Of a DNA stretch of 64,000 nucleotides, positions 1 through 7,304 are shown piece after piece. The first letter of the stretch is position 1. Each line of letters opens with the position of its first letter. The notes under the pieces were generated by a model. The model worked only from the letters and a program-made list of their open reading frames with translations. It was not told the DNA's origin and did not search any database. Source of the DNA: Yeguia hominis (GTDB lineage Bacteria; Bacillota; Clostridia; Oscillospirales; Acutalibacteraceae). A program made the translations under genes and the position numbers. Where the stretch lies: the NCBI RefSeq assembly GCF_014384705.1, contig NZ_JACRSN010000016.1, positions 10,758-74,757 on the forward strand, in the 5' to 3' direction.

Positions 1-943
1 AATCGGTATAGTGCGCGCCGTCCGCCGGATAAATCCCGCAGAACACCATCGGCTGCGCCGCACGGTATCCGGGCAACGGGTTTTCCGCCGGACGATCCGC
101 AAGCGTTACCGTGTCTCCGACCATTGCTTCTCGCACAGCCTTGATGGAAGCGGCAATATAGCCCACCTCACCCGCGTACAAGCCGTCACAGGGTTCCAGG
201 CGCGTTGCGCGCAAATGGCCGCATTCCACAACGGTGAATTCGCTTCCAACCGCCATCATCCGAATGGTATCTCCTGGATGCACCTGGCCTTCTTTCAAAC
301 GGACATACACGATGACCCCACGGTAGGCGTCATAGTAAGAGTCAAAAATCAATGCTTTCAGCGGCGCCGCATCATCTCCGGACGGCGCAGGAATGTCTGT
401 CACAATCCGTTCCATAACTGCACGGATATTGATTCCCTGCTTTGCAGAAATACGCGGCGCATCCTGCGCCGGAATCCCGATTACATCCTCGATTTCATTG
501 CAGACACGATCCGGATCGGCGCTGGCCAGATCAATTTTATTGACGACCGGGACAATTTCCAGCCCGGCATCAACCGCCAGATAGGTGTTGGCCAGTGTCT
601 GTGCTTCAATGCCCTGCGAGGCGTCTACAACCAGAACGGCGCCCTCACAGGCGGCAAGAGACCGAGACACCTCATAGTTAAAATCCACGTGTCCCGGCGT
701 ATCGATCAGGTTAAAGACATAGGTCTCCCCGTCATCGGCTTTGTATTGCAGGGTCACTGCATGCGCCTTTATGGTGATTCCGCGTTCTCGCTCCAGATCC
801 ATATTGTCCAGAAGCTGATCTTCCATCGTGCGGAGATCAACCGACTGCGTCTCTTCAAGAATCCGATCCGCAAGCGTACTTTTTCCGTGATCGATATGTG
901 CAATGATGCTGAAATTCCGGATTTTCTCCTGTGATACTGCCAT
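1..943 (-). CDS. lepA: Elongation factor 4 (LepA), N-terminal part, cut by window edge
   Basis: Translation GTPase that acts on stalled or mistranslocated ribosomes. Reading the minus strand from the ATG at 943 gives an open frame to the window edge. It holds the G1 motif AHIDHGKS (about residues 15-22), the switch region with ERERGITI, G3 DTPGHVDF and G4 NKIDL, in the spacing typical of LepA. An AGGTG ribosome site lies 6 bases before the ATG. The C-terminal half is beyond base 1. Its place downstream of spoIIP matches the spoIIP-lepA order known in other spore formers. The long plus-strand frame over the same bases is a shadow. Confidence 0.96.
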   Translation of the reverse strand, partial: MAVSQEKIRNFSIIAHIDHGKSTLADRILEETQSVDLRTMEDQLLDNMDLERERGITIKAHAVTLQYKADDGETYVFNLIDTPGHVDFNYEVSRSLAACEGAVLVVDASQGIEAQTLANTYLAVDAGLEIVPVVNKIDLASADPDRVCNEIEDVIGIPAQDAPRISAKQGINIRAVMERIVTDIPAPSGDDAAPLKALIFDSYYDAYRGVIVYVRLKEGQVHPGDTIRMMAVGSEFTVVECGHLRATRLEPCDGLYAGEVGYIAASIKAVREAMVGDTVTLADRPAENPLPGYRAAQPMVFCGIYPADGAHYTD

Positions 944-1071
944 TTCTTCACCTATCCTGATTCTGCACATTCCGTGCGGTGTTTCCGTTTTTTATCGCTG
1001 TTTCGCGCAATTTGCGCAAATAAAAATTTCAAAAAAGAGCGATGCCCTTTATCAAGCCTTGGGGGACACGT

Positions 1072-1521
1072 ATCGTTTTGCGTGGGCGGCACAGCCGGCC
1101 GCCATGCGGAGCAGGGCACGTTGCGGGTATTATGCCTTTGGCAAAATATTCTCAACGCGGCAAAACGCATCGTTTTGCGTGGACGGCGCAGCCGGCCGCC
1201 ATGCGGAGCAGGGCACGTTGAGGGTATTATGCCTTTGGCAAAATGTTCTCAACACGGCAAAACGCATCGTTTTGCGTGGGCGGCACAGCCGGCCGCCATG
1301 CGGAGCAGGGCACGTTGAGGGTATTATGCCTTTGGCAAAATATTCTCAACGCGGCAAAACGCATCGTTTTGCGTGGACGGCGCAGCCGGCCGCCATGCGG
1401 AGCAGGGCGCGTCGAGGTTATTATGCCTTTGGCAAAATGTTCTCAACATGGCAAAACGCATCGTTTTGCGTGGACGGCACAGCCGGCCGCCATGCGGAGC
1501 AGGACACGTTGAGGTTATTAT
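1072..1521. repeat. Tandem array of a 97-bp unit, four full copies plus a partial fifth
   Basis: Units start at 1072, 1169, 1266, 1363 and 1460, exactly 97 bases apart; the last stops after about 62 bases. Copies differ by only a few substitutions and no indels. Each junction carries a perfect short hairpin, GCAAAACG-cat-CGTTTTGC, and each unit a GC-rich CAGCCGGCCGCCATGCGG block. The array lies between lepA and the terminator of the next minus-strand gene, so it is in lepA's upstream region. All frames through it are repetitive and give no convincing protein. Confidence 0.95.
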
Positions 1522-1593
1522 AACACGTCCTTCCCTGTTTTTCTACTGCCTTTTGCCGGATGTTCCCCCTTCATTCGCGAGCAAAACACAAAA

Positions 1594-1622
1594 CCGCTCT
1601 TTCGTCTGTTTCGAAAGAGCGG
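1594..1622 (-). terminator. Intrinsic terminator of the proline-rich protein gene
   Basis: Perfect 11-bp stem CCGCTCTTTCG / CGAAAGAGCGG with a 7-base loop. In the minus direction it is followed by a T-rich tract (TTTTGTGTTTT). It sits just after the stop codon at 1632. Confidence 0.85.
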
Positions 1623-1631
1623 CCTTCTTAT

Positions 1632-2399
1632 TTATTTGCGTTTCGATTTAAAGCGCAGCTTCGAGCTGGTCGTTTTATGTTTCTTGTAGTACTCGTCTCC
1701 GAGCAGATGACGTTTGGTCCTTTTTAGTCTCGTTCTGCGGTAATGTTTGCGGCCCGGCTTCGCGTTTGCAGAAGGCTTTTTCATAGATCGGAACAAAACG
1801 AAAATGACCACTAAAATTCCAATTCCGATCACAATCCAGCAAATCACGCCGATCAGATTCGACTTCTGCGTATTAATCACCGAAACAGATGTCCCGGATG
1901 AGGAAAATCCGCTGATATCCGGAAGAGACAGCCCTTCTGAAGAAACAAGCGCGGAAGAAAGCGCGCTGCTTTCTTCGATTGCCAAGGACTCTGCAATCGA
2001 TTCCGGAGCGCTTGGTTCGTGCTCAGAAGATTCCTCCGGTTCCGGTGTCGGCTCTGGGGTTGGCTCCGGTTCCGGCTCCCAAGGGTTGTCCGGCGTCGGC
2101 TCTGGGGTTGGTTCCACAGGAACCGGTGTAATTGTGGAAGACGGTTCCGGTTCCGGCGTCGGCTCTGGCTCCGGGGTCGGGGTCGGTTCTGGGGTTGGAG
2201 TCGGCGTGGGCTCCGGCTCCGGGGTGGGTTCCGGGTCTGGCGTCGGTTCCGGATCCGGCGTTCCTTCAGATTCTCCCTCTGTTCCGCTCTCCGCGAAAAC
2301 TGGAACTGCCAACCAACCTGTACCGCCGAAGCTCCATCCTCCATATATCAACAGGATCGCCGCAAACAGCGCAAAGATCCTTCTCGCTGATGTTTTCAT
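1632..2399 (-). CDS. Secreted proline-rich repeat protein with C-terminal membrane anchor
   Basis: I do not recognise a named family. Starting at the ATG at 2399 (MKTSARRIF) the protein is 255 residues. It has an N-terminal signal-like hydrophobic segment, then about 90 residues of PEPTP/EPTPEP repeats, a serine- and glutamate-rich stretch, one transmembrane helix (about residues 178-200) and a very basic tail of about 45 residues. The layout suggests a wall-spanning stalk anchored in the membrane. It has its own promoter (2443-2471) and terminator (1594-1622). A longer frame begins at 2615 but has no signal peptide and overlaps the promoter, so the internal ATG is preferred. Function unknown. 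Confidence 0.75.
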   Translation of the reverse strand: MKTSARRIFALFAAILLIYGGWSFGGTGWLAVPVFAESGTEGESEGTPDPEPTPDPEPTPEPEPTPTPTPEPTPTPEPEPTPEPEPSSTITPVPVEPTPEPTPDNPWEPEPEPTPEPTPEPEESSEHEPSAPESIAESLAIEESSALSSALVSSEGLSLPDISGFSSSGTSVSVINTQKSNLIGVICWIVIGIGILVVIFVLFRSMKKPSANAKPGRKHYRRTRLKRTKRHLLGDEYYKKHKTTSSKLRFKSKRK

Positions 2400-2442
2400 C
2401 GTACCACTCCGTCTGCTTTTTACGGCGGAAATCTTTCTTTTT

Positions 2443-2471
2443 ATTATAACAACGTTCGACAGCAAAGACAA
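2443..2471 (-). promoter_or_regulatory. SigA-type promoter for the proline-rich protein gene
   Basis: Minus strand -35 TTGTCT (2466-2471), 17-base spacer, -10 TATAAT (2443-2448). It lies 44 bases upstream of the ATG at 2399. Confidence 0.75.
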
Positions 2472-2523
2472 CAACTTCACGGGAATTTTACAATTTCCCG
2501 AACACTTTCCTTGCGTTTTTCTT

Positions 2524-2859
2524 TCAAAGTCCGTAAAAATTGCGTCCATTCCGGATAAAAGCCGACATTGTCCCCCCACACATGCCGCCCAGTCTGTGCG
2601 GCTCCATGTCCACAACTGCCTGTACTTTTTCCAAAAAGGCCAGAAGCGGCGTCAGTTCATAAGACTGTTCCATTCCCAGCGCGTGAACCTGTAGCCAAAT
2701 TCGCTCATCCGCGTCTTTTTCAATAAAGAGCGGAATCTCCGCTCCGCCAAATCCGGTCTGCCTGGTGTAATATTCTGCAGCCGCCAGGCCGCAAACAACG
2801 GCCGCTGCACATAAAAGCAGCACCAAAATGATTACACCCACACGCTTTCCTGCCGACAT
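2524..2859 (-). CDS. Small single-pass membrane protein, unknown function
   Basis: 111 residues. An N-terminal hydrophobic helix (VGVIILVLLLCAAAVVCGLA, about residues 8-27) is followed by a small soluble domain of about 80 residues with no motif I recognise. A GGAG ribosome site precedes the ATG at 2859. It follows spoIIP by 47 bases in the same direction and is probably cotranscribed with it. The position suggests an envelope role, perhaps linked to sporulation, but the sequence itself does not show this. Confidence 0.65.
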   Translation of the reverse strand: MSAGKRVGVIILVLLLCAAAVVCGLAAAEYYTRQTGFGGAEIPLFIEKDADERIWLQVHALGMEQSYELTPLLAFLEKVQAVVDMEPHRLGGMCGGTMSAFIRNGRNFYGL

Positions 2860-2906
2860 TCCCGTTCTCCTTTCAAAAACGATCTGGGAATATCGTACCC
2901 GGAAGA

Positions 2907-4046
2907 TCAGGATTCATCCGCCAGCGCCAAAATCTCCTCCGCCAGCCCTTTCCCGAACAACGTTCCGGAATAGACCGCTTCCGAGACCGCATTGGCATCC
3001 GTGCCGAATTCGACCAGAATAGAACCGTGCGAAAGGTGCATATTATAATTCCGATCGCAAAAATAGAGCGGCCGCATCAGTTCGCCATACCGCGCGGTCA
3101 TCCGATTTTGTATCTGGAGCGCAAACCGCAGGTTATATTTCCAGTCTGAAAAATTCAGGGAGCCATCCGCGTCGCATCCGCTCATAATCATGATTTGCGC
3201 CGCCTTATTTCCGTCAATTTCAACCGTCGGTTTCATTTTCTCCTGATCCGCCGTTTCCAAACCGTCCCGGTGGATATCGATCGTAATTTCAATTCCCGGA
3301 TACTTTTCCATATATTCCCGAACTGTCTGTTCGGACCGGGCGTAGGAACCGGTGTATGTCGTATCGTGAACCGTCGTATCATGAATGACTCCAATTCCCG
3401 CTTCCTCCAGCGCTTTTGCGATGGCATCCCCCACTGCAACGACTGTCCGGGACGGATCATCACTGCGGGATTTCATGGATTCATAATAGAACGTGCTGTC
3501 TGATTCCATATAAGCTTCCGACGTGTGCGTATGATACAGCAGCACGGTCGGTGACCCGTCTACTGCCACTGAAACATCTGGATCTGACGCGAGTTCCTCC
3601 GTAAAATCCGGAAGCTCCATGCCGGAATCTGTTTTTATAAACAGGTTCCCATACTGCGTTCCGCCGCCGACCACCGTTTCGATAATCGGATACGTTTTTC
3701 CCTTTTCCGGATCCGGCTGCGTTTCCGGTTGCGAGTCCGCCGAAGACGTCTCCGACTCGGACGCTGCGGGTTCTCCAAGCTGCGCTTCCGGGTCCGGCAA
3801 GATGGCGCTTTCTGCTTTTTCCTCAAAGGCACTATCGGAATCCTCCGGGAGCGAACTCGCGGCATCCGCAGCGGACTCCGATTCTCCGGGAAGGACAAGC
3901 CTGGCTGAAAGAAGCGCCGCATTCGCGCTTTCCGCCCTTGCAAACGGGATAACCCGGACTACAAAGCAACAAATCAGCAGAATTGCTGCAACGCTTCCCG
4001 CGCCGCGCAGTAAAACAAGTTTTCCTTTCTGTTTATTCAAACGCAT
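2907..4046 (-). CDS. spoIIP: Stage II sporulation protein P (SpoIIP)
   Basis: Peptidoglycan amidase/endopeptidase of the SpoIID-P-M engulfment machine, acting at the sporulation septum. The chosen start (MRLNKQKGKL, ATG 4046) is followed by one transmembrane helix (about residues 17-36), an acidic serine-rich linker, then the SpoIIP domain. Visible family motifs are VLLYHTHTSEAY with the zinc-ligand histidine, the IDIHRDGL motif, and the C-terminal LVEFGTDANAVSEA. A GGAGG lies 11 bases before this ATG. A TTG ten codons upstream is possible but has no ribosome site. The 379-residue length is normal for the family. It shows that the organism is, or descends from, an endospore former. Confidence 0.93.
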   Translation of the reverse strand: MRLNKQKGKLVLLRGAGSVAAILLICCFVVRVIPFARAESANAALLSARLVLPGESESAADAASSLPEDSDSAFEEKAESAILPDPEAQLGEPAASESETSSADSQPETQPDPEKGKTYPIIETVVGGGTQYGNLFIKTDSGMELPDFTEELASDPDVSVAVDGSPTVLLYHTHTSEAYMESDSTFYYESMKSRSDDPSRTVVAVGDAIAKALEEAGIGVIHDTTVHDTTYTGSYARSEQTVREYMEKYPGIEITIDIHRDGLETADQEKMKPTVEIDGNKAAQIMIMSGCDADGSLNFSDWKYNLRFALQIQNRMTARYGELMRPLYFCDRNYNMHLSHGSILVEFGTDANAVSEAVYSGTLFGKGLAEEILALADES

Positions 4047-4269
4047 CGCTCGCGTCGCCTCCGTTTCGTTTTCCAAACCAAATAAGACTTACCGATTCAA
4101 CCCGGTTATTCATAATTTGTCCATTTTTAAAAAGCCAAAACACGGTATAATTATAAAAAATCTATTTGCCCGCAATTGCTCTTGAAACCCCTGCCCTAAG
4201 AAAGTCGGGCCGAAGATGAAGTTCTTTTTATAAATTGTATCGCAAACAAACAGAGAAAGGATGTGTATT

Positions 4270-5649
4270 ATGGCGATTAGACGGAATCGAACGAATTTTT
4301 CGGAGGTCACAGAAGAGATTGTGGCACTGACAGAACGGTGCAAAGCAACCAGCACGATCGATCCCAGCCTATATGCAAAGTATGATGTAAAGCGCGGATT
4401 ACGTGATATCAACGGTCAGGGCGTGCTTGCCGGCCTTACGGAGATTTCTGATATTCGTGCACACCAGATGGTAAACGGCAAGCTGGTACCTGCAAAAGGA
4501 AAACTGTATTACCGCGGCATCGATGTGGAAGATCTCGTCAAGGATGCAGAAACAACCCATCATTTCAGCTTTGAAGAGGCAACCTTTCTTCTGCTTTTTG
4601 GAGAGCTCCCCAACCGAGAAGAGCTTCAGAATTTTTCGGAACTGCTTTCCTGTTACCGAACGCTGCCGACGAACTTTGTCCGGGACGTCATTTTAAAGGC
4701 CCCAAGTCATGATATGATGAATACGCTTTCCAAAAGCGTGCTGACACTCTATTCTTATGATAAAAAGGCTGACGATATTTCTTTGCCGAATGTTCTGCGT
4801 CAGAGTTTACAGCTCATCGCGCTGTTTCCGTTGCTTTCTGTCTACGGTTATCAGGCCTACCGGCATTATCACGATGACAAGAGCCTCTATATCCATCCGC
4901 CGAAAAAGGAGTTCTCTACTGCGGAAAATCTTCTGCGGATCCTCCGTCCGGATAAGCAATTCACCGAACTCGAGGCAACCGTGCTGGATATTTGTCTGGT
5001 GCTGCATGCAGAGCACGGCGGCGGAAACAACTCTACATTCACCACACGCGTGGTCTCCTCTTCCGGCACAGACACCTACTCTACAATTGCAGCTGCACTC
5101 GGTTCGCTCAAGGGACCGCGGCACGGCGGCGCGAACATCAAGGTCGTGCGGATGTTTGAAGATCTGAAAAAGAACGTTCACCACTGGGACGATGATGAAG
5201 AAATCGAGCGTTATTTGCGTTCGATTCTCCGCAAAGAAACCTTTGACCATTCCGGCCTGATCTATGGAATGGGGCATGCGGTCTATTCGCTCTCGGATCC
5301 CCGCGCAGATATTATGGAACGCTTTGTCAAAAATCTCTCCGAAGAAAAAGGGCGCTCAAAGGAATATACGCTCTATTCCAACGTCGCACGTCTGGCCCCG
5401 AAAGTCATTGCGGAAGAACGAAAAATCTATAAAGGCGTCAGCCCGAATGTCGATTTTTACAGCGGGTTCGTGTACAGCATGCTGGATCTTCCGACCCAGC
5501 TCTACACGCCGATTTTTGCAGTTTCCAGAATCGCCGGATGGAGCGCGCATCGCATGGAAGAACTGATCAACGCCAACAAAATTATTCGTCCCGCTTACGG
5601 CGCAATTCAGGGGCCACGGGCTTTTGTCCCGCTTGATCAGCGTCCTTAA
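4270..5649 (+). CDS. gltA: Citrate synthase
   Basis: Condenses oxaloacetate and acetyl-CoA to citrate; in a clostridial anaerobe this probably feeds glutamate synthesis. 459 residues. Catalytic histidines are seen in HAEHGGGNNSTF and GMGHAVYSLSDPRA and the aspartate in NVDFYSGFVY, in the usual order. The ATG at 4270 is preferred over that at 4261 because the AAAGGA ribosome site runs straight into the earlier codon and lies 9 bases from the later one. It is divergent from spoIIP. The region between holds no gene, and I cannot place a confident promoter. A 2-methylcitrate synthase role cannot be excluded from sequence alone. Confidence 0.92.
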   Translation: MAIRRNRTNFSEVTEEIVALTERCKATSTIDPSLYAKYDVKRGLRDINGQGVLAGLTEISDIRAHQMVNGKLVPAKGKLYYRGIDVEDLVKDAETTHHFSFEEATFLLLFGELPNREELQNFSELLSCYRTLPTNFVRDVILKAPSHDMMNTLSKSVLTLYSYDKKADDISLPNVLRQSLQLIALFPLLSVYGYQAYRHYHDDKSLYIHPPKKEFSTAENLLRILRPDKQFTELEATVLDICLVLHAEHGGGNNSTFTTRVVSSSGTDTYSTIAAALGSLKGPRHGGANIKVVRMFEDLKKNVHHWDDDEEIERYLRSILRKETFDHSGLIYGMGHAVYSLSDPRADIMERFVKNLSEEKGRSKEYTLYSNVARLAPKVIAEERKIYKGVSPNVDFYSGFVYSMLDLPTQLYTPIFAVSRIAGWSAHRMEELINANKIIRPAYGAIQGPRAFVPLDQRP

Positions 5650-5739
5650 CCAGGCTGTTGATCGTCTCAATGTACCCCCACATCCTGGGCTGTTCTGAAT
5701 TCTCTTTAGGCGAGACTGTATTTAAGCAGGAATCGTCCG

Positions 5740-5842
5740 TACAAAAAGAACTCCGATATCCGTATCAAAACGGATATCGGAGCTTTTTATGCGCTACTTA
5801 CTTTTCAATTTCTCAAGGCGAAAGACGATCTGCCGGCGCTTA
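5740..5842. repeat. Left copy of about 100-bp direct repeat bounding the island
   Basis: Nearly identical to 19178-19277 in the same orientation. The last 38 bases, from TTTCAATTTCTC to GGCGCTTA, are identical. The left copy has a 4-base TACT insertion and a differently oriented hairpin loop. In the right copy this segment is the 3' flank and stop codon of the TPM-domain gene. Here it stops right at the IS256-type end. Confidence 0.9.
5751..5782 (+). terminator. Intrinsic terminator after citrate synthase
   Basis: Perfect stem CTCCGATATCCG / CGGATATCGGAG followed by CTTTTTA on the plus strand. It lies about 100 bases after the citrate synthase stop. Confidence 0.85.
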
Positions 5843-5846
5843 GATA

Positions 5847-6183
5847 GATAAGGTAAGATAAGTTGCGCAAATTGAAACGAGCAAAAAAGAAGACATCATT
5901 TGCAGACTCTTTCAGAATGAAGTTGCGACACACCATTCTGAAAGGAGACAACAAACGATGTCTGAGAAAATTGTGCAGCTAAACGAGGAAGTAATCAAGG
6001 GGCAGATCAAGGAATTGGTCCGAAGCAACGTGGAAGAAACCCTGAACGAGCTGCTGGAAAAGGAGGCGGAGTCTCGCTGCGAGCGCAGCGAGGCCCGTCA
6101 GGGCTGCCGCAGCGGCCGCTATGATCGGAACCTTACCACAACCTCCGGCGCGACATTACGCTCCACATGCCGCGTGTCCGTGT
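5847..6183 (+). mobile_element. IS256-family element, 5'-end fragment (copy A)
   Basis: Begins with the terminal repeat GATAAGGTAAGATAAG, as the other two copies in the window do. It carries the leader and the first about 75 codons of the transposase, then breaks off after a segment matching the ATGCCGCG region of the complete copies. It lies inverted relative to the copy at 17679-19036 and forms the left edge of the AT-rich island. Confidence 0.9.
5958..6183 (+). pseudogene. Truncated IS256-family transposase (copy A)
   Basis: Starts MSEKIVQLNEEVIKGQIKEL, the same N-terminus as the transposases at 17.7-18.9 kb and 60.2-61.4 kb, with AAAGGAGA upstream. Codon 22 is CGA (Arg), as in copy C and unlike the TGA of copy B. 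The catalytic domain is absent because homology ends near 6183. Compared with copy B, a short segment around the SLTQAARCG stretch is also missing. Confidence 0.88.
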
Positions 6184-6185
6184 AA

Positions 6186-6373
6186 ATTCAATGGAAACAA
6201 TAAGGCAGCCTCAGATGCATTAGAATTTTATAAAATGTCTGATGCTAATATAGTAATTTCAACAGAACAGAGGAATTGTTTTAAGTGCGTTGAAGCGTTC
6301 GAAAAAAGCACCCCTTTTTGATGGAAAAACATTTTGGCAAGTTGAGCAAGAAATCGAATGGGTAGATTGCTGA
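6186..6373 (+). pseudogene. Decayed C-terminal fragment of an unrecognised gene
   Basis: Joined to the IS fragment is an AT-rich frame reading KFNGNNKAASDALEFYK and on to AFEKSTPF-stop at about 6320. Shifting one base at the C/T run near 6312 lets it continue as PLFDGKTFWQVEQEIEWVDC-stop at about 6373. This looks like the 3' end of a gene with one frameshift and no start. I do not recognise the family. A terminator follows at 6411. Confidence 0.5.
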
Positions 6374-6410
6374 CGACCCTTTACATTGATTGTCGAATAT
6401 TCGTTATTCA

Positions 6411-6436
6411 GAAGTGCCGCAAATTTGCGGCACTTC
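6411..6436 (+). terminator. Intrinsic terminator
   Basis: Perfect palindromic stem GAAGTGCCGCAAA / TTTGCGGCACTTC followed by eight T on the plus strand. It would end transcripts of the decayed fragment. In the minus direction it lies 38 bases past the response-regulator stop but lacks a T tract there. Confidence 0.8.
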
Positions 6437-6473
6437 TTTTTTTATAAAAATAAGTTCACTTGTCTGTTGCTTA

Positions 6474-7304
6474 TCAATCACCATCTTTTAAGGAGTTCAT
6501 AAAACGGACAGCATATTGACTGGGCGTAATGCCAAAACGTTTTTTAAAAACTTTTGTAAAATAGGTCGGATTGCTATACCCTACCATCTCCGCAATATCT
6601 GACACATAGTACATGTTTTTCTCCAGAAGCTCACAAGCTTTTTTAAGCCGAATTTCTTCTAAAACAGCACCCACAGAATTTTGGATTTCATTTGCAAAAA
6701 CCTTTCTAAGATAACTTTGAGAAACATAAAGCGCCGTCGCTATATCTTGAAGCGTCAGTTCTTGCGCATAATGACTATCGATATAAAGCAAAGCTTTCTT
6801 TAATAAAGCATGGGAACGTGTCAAACTTTCTTCCTGTAAAATCGCATGATACCGATCCAACACAGGATTGCTCACAACTTTCGGTGCAGATGTCGATTGA
6901 AAAACCGTTTCACAATCCAACTGAATTTTTTCTCGAATCGGCAGCAAACACTCCAGCAATTCCTCTTTTGTAAATGGCTTAACCAAATAATTTTCCACTG
7001 AAAAACGCATAGCTGTTTGAGCATACTCAAAGGTTCGATATCCGCTGATAATTACACAATGCGCCGGCCTACATTTTTCTTCCGAAATTTTTTTCAACAA
7101 TTCCAATCCATTAAGCTTCGGCATATTGATATCCAAAAGCAAAAGCTGTGGCTTAAACTGCCGAATCATAGCAAGTGTTTCCTCTCCGTCTGCTCCAACG
7201 CCACATAGCGTAAAACCATATTCCTCCCAAGGAATAATTTTTCTCAGGTAGGCCTGAAATAAAGCCTCATCGTCCGATGCCACACAACGAATTTTTTCAT
7301 CCAT
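6474..7304 (-). CDS. YesN-like response regulator, receiver plus AraC-type DNA-binding domain
   Basis: 276 residues. The receiver domain (about 1-120) has the acidic pair D11/D12, the phospho-acceptor D58 in LLLLDINMP and the lysine in YLVKPF. A linker follows, then two AraC-type helix-turn-helix motifs (about 170-270) with the ending YSNPTYFTKVFKKRFGITPSQY. Its first bases overlap the end of the histidine kinase gene by 8 nt, so the pair is translationally coupled. Such pairs typically control nearby sugar ABC transporter and glycosidase genes, which fits the operon at 11.4-16.5 kb. The inverted repeats at 11349-11429 are candidate targets. Confidence 0.93.
   Translation of the reverse strand: MDEKIRCVASDDEALFQAYLRKIIPWEEYGFTLCGVGADGEETLAMIRQFKPQLLLLDINMPKLNGLELLKKISEEKCRPAHCVIISGYRTFEYAQTAMRFSVENYLVKPFTKEELLECLLPIREKIQLDCETVFQSTSAPKVVSNPVLDRYHAILQEESLTRSHALLKKALLYIDSHYAQELTLQDIATALYVSQSYLRKVFANEIQNSVGAVLEEIRLKKACELLEKNMYYVSDIAEMVGYSNPTYFTKVFKKRFGITPSQYAVRFMNSLKDGD

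Noticed and set aside
11..934. 307-codon plus-strand frame at the left edge
   Set aside because: Antisense to clear LepA coding on the minus strand; a shadow frame.
1072..1521. Repeat array as a CRISPR
   Set aside because: Units are contiguous at 97 bases with no unique spacers and no cas genes nearby.
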